In this document: positions 10,873-31,956 of the stretch, in pieces
How positions within the stretch are numbered: position 1 is the stretch's first letter
Layout: each line of letters begins with the position of its first letter
Origin: Eriocheir sinensis
Taxonomy: Eukaryota; Arthropoda; Malacostraca; Decapoda; Varunidae
Assembly: GCF_024679095.1 (NCBI RefSeq)
Contig: NW_026111283.1
Coordinates: 124,001-188,000, forward strand
DNA length: 64,000 nt
Direction: 5' to 3'
Made by a program: the position numbers and the translations under genes
The notes under the pieces: generated by a model
Told to the model about the DNA's origin: nothing
What the model saw: only the letters and a program-made list of their open reading frames with translations
Databases searched by the model: none

Positions 10873-13800
10873 TATATATATTTTTATTGATATTTGCGTT
10901 ATTTATGTGTATTTTGTATATGTTTTCTCATATAAATTTATATTATTTTATTGGTATTTTGTCTATTTATTTTGATACGAATTACATGATTATTTGTGTA
11001 TTTTTTACATTTTTTTTATACGTATTTACATTATTTAATGTGTATTTTGTTTATATATTTTTATACAAATTTACGTTATTATATGTGTATTTGTATAGGT
11101 ATTTTGATACAAATTTACATTATTTTATGTATTTTGTATATATATTTCAATTCAAATTTAGCTTATTTGATGTGTATTTTGTATATCTATTTATTTTAAT
11201 ACAAAATCAAATATTTTATGTTTTTTCGTATATATATTTTTATAAAAAATGCGTTATTTTATGGTTATTTTGCATCTTAATTTCATACAAATTTACATTA
11301 TTTTATTAATATTTTCTGTATTTATTTTGATACGATTTTACATTATTTTATTTGTGTTTTGTATATATTTTTTTATACATATTTACATTATTTAATGTTT
11401 TTTTTGTATATATATTTGATACAAATTTACGTTATTTTAAGTCTATATGTTTAAATATTTTCATTCAAATTTACATTATTTTATGTGTATTTTGTATATA
11501 TATTTTTATACGTATTTACATTATTTCAAGTGTATTTTGTATATATATTTCTATAGAAATCTGCGTTATTTTATGTGTATTTGTATATATATTTTGAAAC
11601 AAATTTACATTATTTTATGTGTATCTTGCATATTTTTTCAATACAAATTTACCTTATTGTATATGTATTTTGTATATTAATTTTAATACAAATTTGATTA
11701 ATCTATGTGTATTTTTGTATATGTATTTTTATAAAAATATGCTTTATTTTATGGGTATTTTGCATCTTTATTTTCATACAAATTTACATTATTTTATTGA
11801 TATTCTGTGTATTTATTTTGATATGATTTTACATTATTCTATGTGTATTTTGTATATATATTTTATATAAAATGTATTTGTTTTCATTTCATACAAATCT
11901 ACATTATTTTATGTGTTTTTTGTACATGTATTTAAATACAAATTTAACTAGTTATATGTGTATTTTGTATATATATTTTGTATGTATATTTTCATAGAAA
12001 TTTACTCTATTTTATGAGTATTCGTATATATATTTTGATACAAATTTACTTTATTGATGTGTTTTTTGCATATCTATTTCAATACAAATTTACTTTATTG
12101 TACGAGCATTTTGTATATTTATTTTAATACAAATTTAACTATTTTATACGTATTTTTGTATATATATTTTTATGCAAATATGCGTTATTATATGGATATT
12201 TTGCATATTTATTTTCATACAAATTTACATTATTTTATTGATATTATCTTTATTTATTTTGATACGATTTAACATTATTCTATGTGTATTTTGTATATTT
12301 TTTTTTATACATATTTACATTATTTAATGTTCATTTTGTATATATATTTTATCCAAATTTACATTATTTTATGTGTATTTGTTTATATATTTTCATTCAA
12401 ATTTACATTATTTTATCTGTTTTTTGTATATATATTTTTCTACGTATTTAAATTATTTTATGTGTATTTTGTAGATACATTTTCATAAAAAAATTACGTT
12501 ATTTTATTATGTGTATAAGTATATATTTTGATACAAATTTTATACAAATTCATGTTATTTAATGTGTATTTGTATATATATTTTCATACAAATTTATATT
12601 ATTTTATGTGTATTTTTTCATATATTTCATTACAAATTTACCTTATTTTATGTTTATTTTGTATATTTATTTCATTCAATTTTAAATTATTTTATGTGTA
12701 TATTTGTATTTCATCCAAAATTACATTATTTTATTGATATTTTCTTAATTTAATTCGATACGAATTTAGATTATTTCATAGGTATTTTGTATACATATTT
12801 TTATACTCATTTACATTATCTAAAGTGTGTTTTGTATATATATTTTTATGCAAATTTATTTTATGTTCATTTTTGTACATATATTTTTATAGAAATTTGC
12901 GTTATTTTATGTATATAGTTTTATATAAATTTACGTTATTTTATGTGCATTTTGTATATTTATATTTATACAAATACACATTCTTTTATTGGTATATTGT
13001 TTATTTACATTTATACGAATTTACATTATTTTATGTGTATTTTGTATACATTTTTTTATACGTATTTACTTAATATTATGTGTATTTTGTATCTGTATTT
13101 TTATGGAAATCTACGCTATTTTACGTGTATTCGTATATATATTTTGAAACAAATTTACATTATTTTATATGTATTTTGCATATCTATTTCTATGCAAATT
13201 TACCTTATTGTATGTGCATTTTGTATATTTATTTTAACACAAATTCAAATATTTTATGTGTATTTTGGTATCAATATTTTTATAAAAAATGCGTTATTTT
13301 ATAGGTATTTTGCATCTTAATTTTCATACAAATTTACATAATTTTATTAATATTCTGTGTATATATTTTGATACGATTTTACATTATTTTATTTGTGTTT
13401 TGTATATATTTTTTTATACATATATACATTATTTAATGTGTATATTGATTATATATTTCATACAAATTTACGTTATTATATGTGTATTTGTTTATATATT
13501 TTCTTTCAAATTTACATTATTTTATATGTATCTTGTATATGTATTTCAATACAAATTAACCTAATTTTATGTGTATTTTGTATATTTCTTTTCATACAAA
13601 TTAAAAAAAAATTTGTGTATTTTTGTATATAGTTTTATACAAATTTAGGTTATTTTATGTAGGCATTTACATTATTTAATGTGTGTTTTGTATATATATT
13701 TTTATCCAGTTACTTTATTTTACGTTCATTTTTGGACATATATTTTTATGGAAATTAGCGTTATTTTATATGTATTTATATATGTTTTCTCATACAAATT

Positions 13801-14764
13801 TACATTATTTTATTGATATTTTGTTTATTTAGTTTGATACGAATTACATGATTATATGTGTATTTTGTACATATTTTTTATACGTATTTACATTACTTAA
13901 TGTGTATTTTGTTTATATATTTTTAAACAAATTTACGTTATTATATGTATCTTTATAAATATTTTGATACAAATTTACATTATTTTATGTATTTTCTATA
14001 TACATTTCAATTCAAATTTAGCTTATTTTATCTGTATTTTGTATATCTATTTTCATACGAATTTAATAACTTCTGTGTATTTTTGTATATAGTTTTATAC
14101 AAATTTACGTTATTTTATGAGTATTTTGTATATTTATATTTATACAAATACACATTCTTTTATTGGTATTTTGTTCATTTATTTTGATACGAATTTACAT
14201 TATTTTATGTGTATTTTGTATACATTTTCTTATACGTATTTACTTCATTTCATGTGTATTTTGTATATATATTTTTATACAAATCTACGTTATTTTATGT
14301 GTAATCGTATATATATTTTGAAACAAATTTACATTGTTTTATATGTATTTTGCATATCTATTTCAATACAGATTTACCTGATTGTATGGTTATTTTGTAT
14401 ATTTATTTTAATACAAATTAATTTTTTCATGTGTATTTTGGTATACATATTTTCATAAAAAAATGCGTTATTTAATGGGTATTATGCATCTTTATTTTCA
14501 TTCAAATTTACATTGTTTTATTAATATTCTGTGTATTTATTTTGATACGATTTTACATTATTCTATTTGTGTTTTGTATATATTTTTTTATACATATTTA
14601 CATTATTTAATGTGTATTTTGTATATTTTAAAACAAATTTACGTTATTCTATGCGCATCTGCTAAAATATTTTGATACAAATTTACATTATTTTATGTAT
14701 TTTGTATATATATTTCAATACAAATTTAGTTTATTTTATGTATATTTTGAATATCTATTTTCAT
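10873..14764 (+). repeat. Satellite block, T-rich
   Basis: The same landmark order appears at 41338-45100 (offset about 30.5 kb), with one difference of about 220 bp around 11500. Positions 10890-11495 also match 21776-22387. It ends at a one-off switch, TCTATTTTCATTCGTATCAA. Confidence 0.9.
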
Positions 14765-15404
14765 TCGTATCAAAATAAATAAACAAAATAGCAATAAAAT
14801 AATGTAAATTTGTATGAGAAAACATATACAAATGCACATAAAAAAAAGTAAATTTGCATAAAAATATATATACAAAACACACATTAAATAATGTACATGC
14901 GTACATAAAATAACCTAAATTCGTATAAATATATATACAAAAATACACAAAAATAATTTAAATTTGTATGAAAAGAAATATACAAAATAAACATAAAATT
15001 AGGTAAATTTGTATTGAAATACATATACAAAATACACATAAAATAATATAAATTTGAATGAAAATATATAAACAAATACACTTAAAATAACGTAAATTTG
15101 TATAAAATATATATGCAAGATACACATTAAATATTAATGTGTAAAAAAATATATACAAAAAGAAATAGAATAATGTAATATCCTATCAATATAAATACAG
15201 AATATCAATAAAATAATGTAAATTTGTATGAAAAGAAAGATGCAAAATTCCCATAAAAGCGCATTTTTATAAAATATATATACCAAAATACATAAAATAT
15301 TTAAATTTGTATTGAAATAAATATACAAAATGCATATACAGTAAGGTAAATATGTATTGAAAGAGATATTCAAAATACATATAAAACAAAGTTAATTTGT
15401 TTCA
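14765..15404 (-). repeat. Satellite block, A-rich on + strand
   Basis: A short block of about 14 monomers, running into the (TA)n tract at 15405. Confidence 0.85.
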
Positions 15405-16046
<642 letters not shown>

Positions 16047-16423
16047 AGTTTGTATTAAAATAGATATGCAAAATACATATAAAACAATGTAGATTTGTTT
16101 CAAAATATATATACGAATACACATAAAATAACGTAGATCTCTATAAAAATATATACAAAATACACATAAAATGAAATAAACACGTATAAAAAAAATGAAC
16201 ACAAAATACACATAAAATAATGTAAAATCGTATCAAAATAAATAAACAAAATACCAATAAAAGAATGTGTATTTGTATAAATATAAATATACAAAATACA
16301 CATAAAATATCGTAAATTTGTATTAAACTATATACAAAAATACACAGAAGTAATTAAATTAAATAAATGTTAAATAATGTAAATGCGTATAAAAATATAT
16401 ATACAAAGTACATATAAAATAAT
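16047..16423 (-). repeat. Short satellite block, A-rich on + strand
   Basis: About eight monomers. It ends at AAAATAATACAATTTAATTA, where the T-rich strand order resumes mid-unit. Confidence 0.85.
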
Positions 16424-21767
<5,344 letters not shown>

Positions 21768-24700
21768 ATATTTTTATTGATATTTGCGTTATTTTTGTGT
21801 ATTTTGTAAATGTTTTCTCATAGAAATTTACATTATTTTATTGGTATTTTGTCTATTTATTTTTATACGAATTACATGATTATTTTTGTATTTCTTACAT
21901 TTTTTTTATACGTATTTATATTATTTAATGTGTATTTTGTTCATATATTTTTATACAAATTTACGTTATTATATGTGTATTTGTATAGGTATTTTGATAC
22001 AAATTTACATTATTTTATGTATTTTGTATATATATTTCAATTCAAATTTAGATTATTTTATGTGTATTTTGTATATCTATTTATTTTAATACAAAATCAA
22101 ATGTTTATGTTTTTTCGTATATATATTTTTATAAAAAATGCGTTATTTTATGGGTATTTTGCATCTTAATTTTCATACAAATTTACATTATTTTATTAAT
22201 ATTTTCTGTATTTATTTTGATCCGATTTTACATTATTTTATTTGTGTTTTGTATATATTTTTTTATACATATTTACATTATTTAATGTTTTTTTTGTATA
22301 TATATTTGATACAAATTTACGTAATTTTAAGTCTATATGTTTATATATTTTCATTCAAATTTACATTATTTTAAGTGTATTTTGTATACGAATTTACATT
22401 GTTTTATATGTACTTTGTATATATATTTTTATACGCATTTACATTATTTAATATTTATTTTGAATATATATTTTTATACAAATTCATGGTATTTTATGTG
22501 TATTTGTATATATATTTTCATATAAATTTACATTATTTTATGTGTATTTTGTACATATATTTTATTACAAATCTACCTTATTTTATGTTTATTTTGTATG
22601 TGTATTTTGTATATTTATATTTATCCAAATACACATTGTTTTATTGGTATTTTGTTTATTTATTTTAATTCGAATTTACATTATTTTATGTGTATTTTGT
22701 ATACATTTTTTTATACGTATTTACTTAATTTTATGTGTATTTTGTATATATATTTTTATAGAAATCTACGTTTTTTTATTTGTATTCGTATATATATTTT
22801 GAAACAAATTTACATTGTTTTATATGTATTTTTGCATATCTCTTTCAATACAAATTTACCTTATTGTATGTGCATTTTGTATATTTATTTCAATACAAAT
22901 TTAAATATTTTATGTGTATTTTGGTATATATATTTTTATAAGAAATGCGCTATTTTATGGGAATTTTGCATCTTTATTTACATACAAACTTACATTACTT
23001 TATTTTCATAGAATTTACTCTATTTTATGAGTATTCGTATATATATTTTGATACAAATTTACATTATTGATGTGTATTTTGCATATCTATTTCAATACAA
23101 ATTAACTTTATTGTACGTGCATTTTGTATATTTATTTTAATACAAATTTAATTATTTTATATGTATTTTTGTATATATATTTTTATGCAAATATGCGTTA
23201 TTATATGGATATTTTGCATTTTTATTTTCATACAAATTTACATTATTTTATTGATATTCTGTTTATTTATTTGGATACGTTATTTTATTGTGTGTATTCG
23301 TATATATTTTGATACAAATTTTATAAAAATTCTTGTTATTCAATATGTATTTGTATGTATGTATTTTGATACAAATTTATATTATTTTATGTGTAGTTTT
23401 CATATATTTCATTGCAAATTTACCTTATTTTATGTTTATTTTGTATATTTATCTCATTCAATTTCAAATTATTTTATGTGTATATTTGTATTTGTATTTA
23501 GGTTATTTTATGTGTATTTTCTTTATATATTTTCATCCAAAATTACATTATTTTATTGGTATTTTCTTAATTTAATTCGATACGAATTTAGATTATTTCA
23601 TAGGTATTTTGTATACATATTTTTATACTTTATGTGTTTTTTGTATATGTTTTTTCATACAAATTTATATTATTTCATTGGTATTTTGTTTATTTATTTT
23701 GATACGAATTACATGATTATATGTGTATTTTGTACATATTTTTTATACGTATTTACATTATTTAATGTGTATTTTGTTTATATATTTTCATACAAATTTA
23801 CCTTATTATATGTGTATTTGTATAAATATTTTGATACAAATTTACTTTATTTTATGTATTTTGTATATATATATTTCAATTCAAATTTAGCTTATTTTGT
23901 GTGTATTTTGTATATCTATTTTCATACAAATTTAATTACTTTTGTGTATTTTTGTATATAGTTTTATACAAATTTACGTTATTTTAAGTGTATTTTGTAT
24001 ATTTATATTTATACAAATACACATTCTTTTTTTGGAATTTTGTTTATTTATTTTGATACGAATTTACATTATTTTATGTGTAATTTGTATAAAAAAAATT
24101 TATACGTATTTACTTCATTTTATGTGTATTTTGCATATCTGTTTTCAAACAAATTGAAATTATTTTTGTTTATTTTTGTATATATTTTTATACAAATTTT
24201 AGTTATTTTATTTGTTTTTTGTATATATATTTTCCTACAAATATACCTTCTTTTATTGGAATAATGTGTATTTATTTTGTTACGAGTTTACATTATTTTA
24301 TGTGTTTTTTGTATATATATTTTTCTACGTATTTAAATTATTTTATGTGTATTTTATATATACATTTTCATAAAAATTTACGTTATTTTATTGTGTGTAT
24401 TCGTATATATTTTGAAGCAAATTTTATACAAATTCATGTTATTTTATGTGTATTTGTATATATATTTTCATACAAATTTATATTATTTTATGTGTATTTT
24501 TACATATATTTTATTACAAATTTACCTTATTTTATGTTTATTTTGTATATTTATTTCATTCAATTTTAAATTATTTAATGTGTTTATATGTATTTGTATA
24601 TAGGTTATTTTATGTGTATTTTCTATATATATTTTCACCCAAAATTACATTAATTTATTGTTATTTTCTTAATTTAACTCGATACGAATTTAGATTATTT

Positions 24701-27700
24701 CATAGGTATTTTGTATACATATTTTTATACTCATTTACATTATCTAATGTGTATTTTGTATATATATTTTTTATGCAAACTAATTTTATGTGCATTTTTG
24801 TACATATATTTTTATAGAAATTTGCGTTATTTTATGTGTATTTTGTATATGTTTTCTCATACAAATTGACATTATTTAATTAGTTTTTTGTTTATTTATT
24901 TTGATACGAATGACATGATTATTTGTGTATTTTGTACATATTTTTTGTATACGTATTTACATTACTTAATGTGTATTTTGTTTATATATTTTTATACAAA
25001 TTTACGTTATTATATGTGTATTTGTTAAAAATATTTTAAAACAAATTTACTTTATTTTATGTATTTTGTATATATATATTTCAATTCAAATTTAGCTTAT
25101 TTTGTGAGTATTTTGTATATCTATTTTCATACAAATTTAATTACTTCTGTGTATTTTTGTATATAGTTTTATACAATTTTACGTTATTTTATGTGCATTT
25201 TGTATATTTATATTTATACAAATACACATTCTTTTATTGGTATTTTGTTTATTTACATTTATACGAATTTACATTATTTTATGTGTATTTTGTGTACTTT
25301 TTCAATTCGTATTTACTTAATTTTATGTGTATTTAGTATATATATTTTTATAGAAATCTACGTTATTATATGTGTATTCGTATATATATTTTGAAACAAA
25401 TTTACATTGTTTTATATGTATTTTGCATATCTATTTCAATACAAATTTGCCTTATTGTATGTGCATTTTGTATATTTATTTTAATACAAATTCAAATATT
25501 TTATGTGTATTTTGGTATATATAATTTTTTAAAGAATGCGTTATTTTATAGGTATTTTGCATCTTAGTTTTCATACAAATATTATATATTATAGTATATA
25601 TTTTGATACGATTTTATATTATACTATTTGTGTTTTGTATATATTTTTTTATAGATATTTTCATTATTTAATGTGTATTTTTTATATATATTTTATACAA
25701 ATTTACATTATTTTAAGTGTATTTCTTTATATAATTTCATTCAAATTTACATTATTTTAAATGTATTTTGTATATGTATTTCAATACAAATTTACCTAAT
25801 TTTATGTGTATTTTGTATATTTATTTTCATACAAATTTAAATTATTTTTGTTTTTTTGTATATAGATTTATACAAATTTAGGTTATTTTATGTGTATTTT
25901 CTATATCTAGTTTCATACAAATACACATTCTTTTATTGCTATTTTGTTTATTTATTTTGACGCGAGTTTACATTATTTAATGGCTTCCTACAAATGAATA
26001 GACCATTTATTATTATTATTATTATTTTATTGCTATTTTGTTTATCTATTTTGATACGAATTACATGATTATATGTGTATTTTGTACATGTTTTTTATAC
26101 GTGTTTACATTATTTAATGTGTATTTTGTTTATATATTTTTAAACAAATTAACGTTATTAAATGTGTATTTGTGTAAATATTTTGATACAAATTTACATT
26201 ATTTTATGTATTTTATATATACATTTCAATTCAAATTTAGCTTATTTTATTTTTATTTTGTATATATATTTTCATACAAATTTAATTACTTCTGTGTATT
26301 TTTGTATATAGTTTAATACAAATTTACGTTATTTTATGTGTATTTTGTATATTTATATTTATACAAATACACATTCTTTTATTGGTATTTTGTTTATTTA
26401 TTTTGATACGAATTTACATTATTTTATGTGTATTTTCTATACATTTGTTTATACGTATTTACTTCTTTTTATGTGTATTTTGTATATATTTTAATAGAAA
26501 TCTACGTTATTTTGTGTGTATTCGTATATATATTTTGAAACAAATTTACATTGTTTTATATGTATTTTGCATATCTATTTCAATACAAATTTACCTTATT
26601 GTATGTGCATTTTGTATATTTATTTTAATACAAATTCAAATATTTTATGTGTATTTTGGTATATATATTTTTATAAAAAAATGCGTTTCTTTATGGGTAT
26701 TTTGCATCTTAATTTACATACAAATTTACATTATTTTATTAAGATTCTGTGTATTTATTTTGATACTATTTTACATTATTCAATTTTGTTTTGTATATAT
26801 ATTTTTTTATACATATTTACATAATTTAATGTGTATTTTTTATATATATTTTATACAAATTTACGTAATTTTAGGTGTATTTTTTATATATTTTCATTCA
26901 AATTTAAATATTATTTTATGTGTATTTTGTGTATGTATTTCAATACAAATCTACCTAATTTTATGTATATTTTGTACATGTATTTAAATACAAATTTATT
27001 TAACTATATGAGTATTTTGTATATCTATTTTCATACAAATTGAGATTAATTTTGTGTATTTTTGTATGTATTTTTATACAAATATATTTTGTATATTTTT
27101 TTTCCTACATATATACGTTCTTTTATCGTAGTTTTGTTTATTTATTTTTATACGAATTTACATTATTTTAGGTGTATTTGATATGTATATTTTTATACTT
27201 ATTTATATCATTTTATTTGTGTTTTGAATATATATTTTCATAGAAATTTACTCTATTTTATGGGTATTCGTATATATATTTTGATACAAATTTACATTAT
27301 TTATGTTTATTTTTCATATCTATTTCAATACAAATTTACCATATTTTATGTGTATTTTGTATATCTATTTTAATACAAATTTAATTATTTTATGTGATTT
27401 TTTGTAAAAATATGCGTTATTATTTGGGTATTTTGCATCTTTATTTTCATACAAATTTACATTATTTTATTGATATTCTGTTTATTTATTTTGATACGAT
27501 TTTACATTATTCTATGTGTATTTTGTATATATATTTTTATACACATTTACATTATTTAATGTATATTTTGTATATATTTTATATAAATTTACGCTATTTT
27601 ATGTGTATTTGTTCATATATTTTCATACAAATTTACAATATTTTATGTATAATTTGTATATGTATTTCAATACAGATTTTCCTAATTTTATGTGTATTTT

Positions 27701-30700
27701 GGCTATCTATTTTCAAATAAATTTAAATTATTTTTATGTATTTTTTATATATTTTTATACAAATTTTAGTTATTTTATTTGTATTTTGTATTTATATTTT
27801 CCTACCAATATACATTCTTTTAGTGGAATTTTGTTCATTTATTTTCAAAAGAATTTACATAATTTTATGCGTATTTTGTATATATATTTTTCTACGTATT
27901 TACATTATTTTATATGTATTTTTTATATATATTTTCATAAAAATTTACGTTATTTTATTGTGTGTATTTGTATATGTTTTGATACAAATTTACATTATAT
28001 TATGTTTATTTTGCATATCTATTTCAATATAGATTTACCTTATTGTATGTGTATTTTGTATATTTATTTTAATAAAAATTTAATTATTTTATGTGTACTG
28101 TTGTATACATTTTCTTATATGTATTTACTTCATTTAATGTGTATTTTGTATATATATTTTTATAGTAATCTACGTTATCTTATGTGTATTGGTATATATA
28201 TTTTGAAGCAAATTTACATTGTTTTATATATATTTAGCATATCTATTTCAATATAAATCTACCTTATTGTATGTGCATTTTGTATATTTATTGTAATACA
28301 AATTTAAATATTTTATTATTTTGGAATATATATTTTTATAAAAAGAGTTTTATAAAAATTTAAAATATTTTATTATTTAGTATTTTGTATATCTATTTTC
28401 ATACAAATACACATTTTTTATTGATATTTTGTTTATTTATTTTGACGCGAATTCACATTATTTAATGTGTATTGTGTATATATATTTTTATACGTATTTA
28501 CGTCATTTCATGTGTATTTTGTATATATATTTTTATAGAAATATATGTTATTTTAAGTGTATTCGTATATATATTTTGAAAGAAATATACATTGTTTTAT
28601 GTGCATTTTGCAAATTTTTTCAATATAAACTTACCTTATTGTACGTGCATTTTGTATATTAATTTTAATACAAATTTAATTATTCTATGTGTATTTTTGT
28701 ATATGGATTTTCATAAAAAAATGCTTTATTTTATGGTATTTTGCATCTTTATTTTCATACAAATTTACATTATTTTATTGATATTCCGTGTATTTATTTT
28801 GATACGATTTTACATTATTCTATGTATATTTTGTATATATATTTCATACAAATGAACGTTATTTTATGTGAATTTGTTTTCATTTCATACAAATTTACAT
28901 TATTTTATGTGTATTTTGTACATGTATTTAAATACAAATTTAACTAATTATATCTATATTATGTATATCTATTTTCATACAAATTGAAATTAATTTTGTG
29001 TATTTTAGTATATATTTTTATTCAAATTTTCGTAATTTTATGTGAATTTTGTATATTTATTTTCCTACAAATATACGTTCTTTTATCGGAATTTTGTTTA
29101 TTTATTTTGATACGAATTTTCATAATTTTAGGTGTATTTGATATATATATTTTTATACTTATTTACATAATTTTATATGTATTTTGAATATATATTTTCA
29201 TAGAAATTTACTCTATTTTATGTGTATTCGTATATATATTTTGATACAAATTTACGTTATTTATGTGTATTTGGCATATCTATTTCAATACAAATTTTCT
29301 TTATTGTATGTGCCTTTTGTATATTTATTTTGATGCAAATTTAATTATTTTATGTGTATTTTTGTAAATATATTTTTAAACAAATATGCGTTATTATATG
29401 GGTATTTTGCATCTTTATTTGCATACAAATTTACATTATTTTATTGATTGTCTGTTTATTTATTTTGATACGATTTTACGTTATTCTGTGTATTTTATAT
29501 ATATATTTTTAGATATATTTACATTATTTAATGAATATTTTGTACATATATTTTATGGAAATTTACGTTATATTATGTGTATTTGTTTATATATTTTCAT
29601 ACAAATTTACATTATTTTATGTGTATTTTGTATATGTATTTCAATAAAAATTTGCCTAATTTCATTTGTATTTTGCATATCTATTTTCAAACAAATTTAA
29701 ATTATTTTTGTGTATTTTTGTATTATTTTTATACAAATTTTATTTATTTTATTTGTATTTTGTATATATATTTTCCTTCACATATACATTCTTTTAGAGG
29801 AAATTTTGTTTATTTATTTTGATACGAATTTACATTATTTTTTGTGTATTTTGTATATATATTTTTCAATGTATTTACATTATTTTATGTGTATTTTGTA
29901 TATATATTTTCATAAATAATTACGTAATTTTATTGTGTGTATTCGTATATATTTTGATAAAAAATTTCATTATTTTATGTGTTTTTTGCATATCTATTTC
30001 AATAAAAATCTACCTTATTGTATGTGTATTTTGTATATTTATTTTAATACAAATTTAATTATTTTATGTGTATTTTTGTATATATATTTTTTTAAATATG
30101 AGATATTTTATGGGTATTTTGCATCTTTAATTTTATAAATTTTTACATTACACACATATCTTTTATACGTATTTACATTATTTAATGTGTATTTTGTTTA
30201 TATATTTTTATACAAATTTACGTTATTATATGTGTATTTGAATATATATTTTGATACAAATTTACATTATTTTATGTATTTTCTATATTTATTTCAATTC
30301 AAATTTAGCTTATTTTATGTGTCTTTTGTATATCTATTTTCAAACAAATTTAATTATTTTTGTTTATTTTTGTATATAGTTTTATAATATTTTACGTTAA
30401 TTTATGTGTATTTTGTATATTTATATTTATACAAGTAAACATTCTTTTATTGGCATTTAGTTTATTTATTTTGATACTAATTTACATTATTTTATGTGTA
30501 TTTTGTATACATTTTCTTATACGTATTTACTTCATTTTATGTGTATTTTGTATATATATTTTATAGAAATCTACGTTATTTTATGTGCATTCGTATGTAT
30601 ATTTTGAAACAAATTTACATTGTTTTATATGTATTTTGCATATCTATTTCAATACAAATTTACCTTATTGTATGTGCATTTTATATATTTATTGTAATAC

Positions 30701-31956
30701 AAATTTAAATATTTTATGTGCATTTTGGTATATATATTTTCAGAAAAAATGCGTTGTTTTATGGGTATTTTGCATCTTTATTTTCATACAAATTTACATT
30801 ATTTTATTAATATTCTGTGTATTTATTTTGATACTGTTTTACATTATTCTATTTGTGTTTTGTATATATTTTTTTTTATACATATTTACATTATTTAATA
30901 TGTATTTTCTCTATATATTTCATACAAATTTTCGTTATTTTAAGTGTATTTGTTTATATATTTTTTTTTCAAATTTACATTATTTTATGTGTATTTTGTA
31001 TATGTATTTCAATAGAATTTTACCTAATTTCATGTGTATTTTGTATATATATTTTATATAAATTTAAATTATTTTTTGTGTATTTTTGTATAGTTTTATA
31101 CAAATTTACAATATTTTATGTGTATTTTATATATCTATTTTCATACAAATACATATTCTTTTATTGATATTTTGTTTATTTATTTTGATGCGAATTTACA
31201 TTATTTAATGTGAATTGTGTATATATATTTTTATACGTATTTACGTCATTTCATGTGTATTTTGTATATATATTTCTATAGAAATATACGTTATTTTATG
31301 TGTATTCGTATATATATTTTGAAACAAATATACTTTGTTTTATATGCATTTTGCATATTTTTTCAATACAAATTTACCTTATTGTACGTGCATTTTTTAT
31401 ATTAATTTTAATACAAATTTAGCTATTCTATGTGTATTTTTGTATATGTATTTTTATAAAAATATGCTTTTTTTATGGGTATTTTGCATCTTTATTTTCA
31501 TACAAAATTACATTATTTTATTCATATTCTGTGTATTTATTTTGATACGATTTTACATTATTCTATGTATATTTTGTATCTATTTTATACCAATGTACGT
31601 TATTTTATGTGAATTTGTTTTCATTTCATACAAATTTACATTATTTTATGTGAATTTTGTACATGTTTTTAAATACAAATTTAACTAATTATATGTGTAT
31701 TTTGTATATCTATTTTCATACAAATTGAAATTAATTTTGTGTATTTTTGTATATATTTTTATTAAAATTTTCGTAATTTTATGTGTATTTTGTATATTAT
31801 TTTCCTACAAATATACGTTCTTTTAGTGGAATTTTATTTATTTATTTTGATACGAATTTTCATTTTTTTAGGTGTATTTGATATATATATTTTTATACTT
31901 ATTTACATAATTTTATATGTATTTTGAATATATATTTTCATAGAAATTTACACTAT
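21768..31956 (+). repeat. Longest T-rich satellite block (10.2 kb)
   Basis: Contains the empty target site of LINE copy 1 (about 22795), the uninterrupted counterpart of the 5' LINE fragment (about 25262) and the ATT island at 25982. Its first 0.6 kb matches 10890-11495. No gene is supported here despite long open frames. Confidence 0.9.
25982..26028 (+). repeat. Non-satellite island with (ATT)n, left arm
   Basis: GGCTTCCTACAAATGAATAG followed by ACCATTT and about seven ATT units interrupts a TTCATTATTTAATG monomer. It is the only short non-satellite word in this block. The form, a short unique word with a trinucleotide tail, resembles the last bases of a retroposon, but it is too short to identify. 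Confidence 0.7.

Noticed and set aside
23161..23961. Longest satellite open frame (266 codons)
   Set aside because: It is composed wholly of degenerate 15-residue repeats and changes repeat phase internally. Overlapping open frames in other phases cover the same bases.
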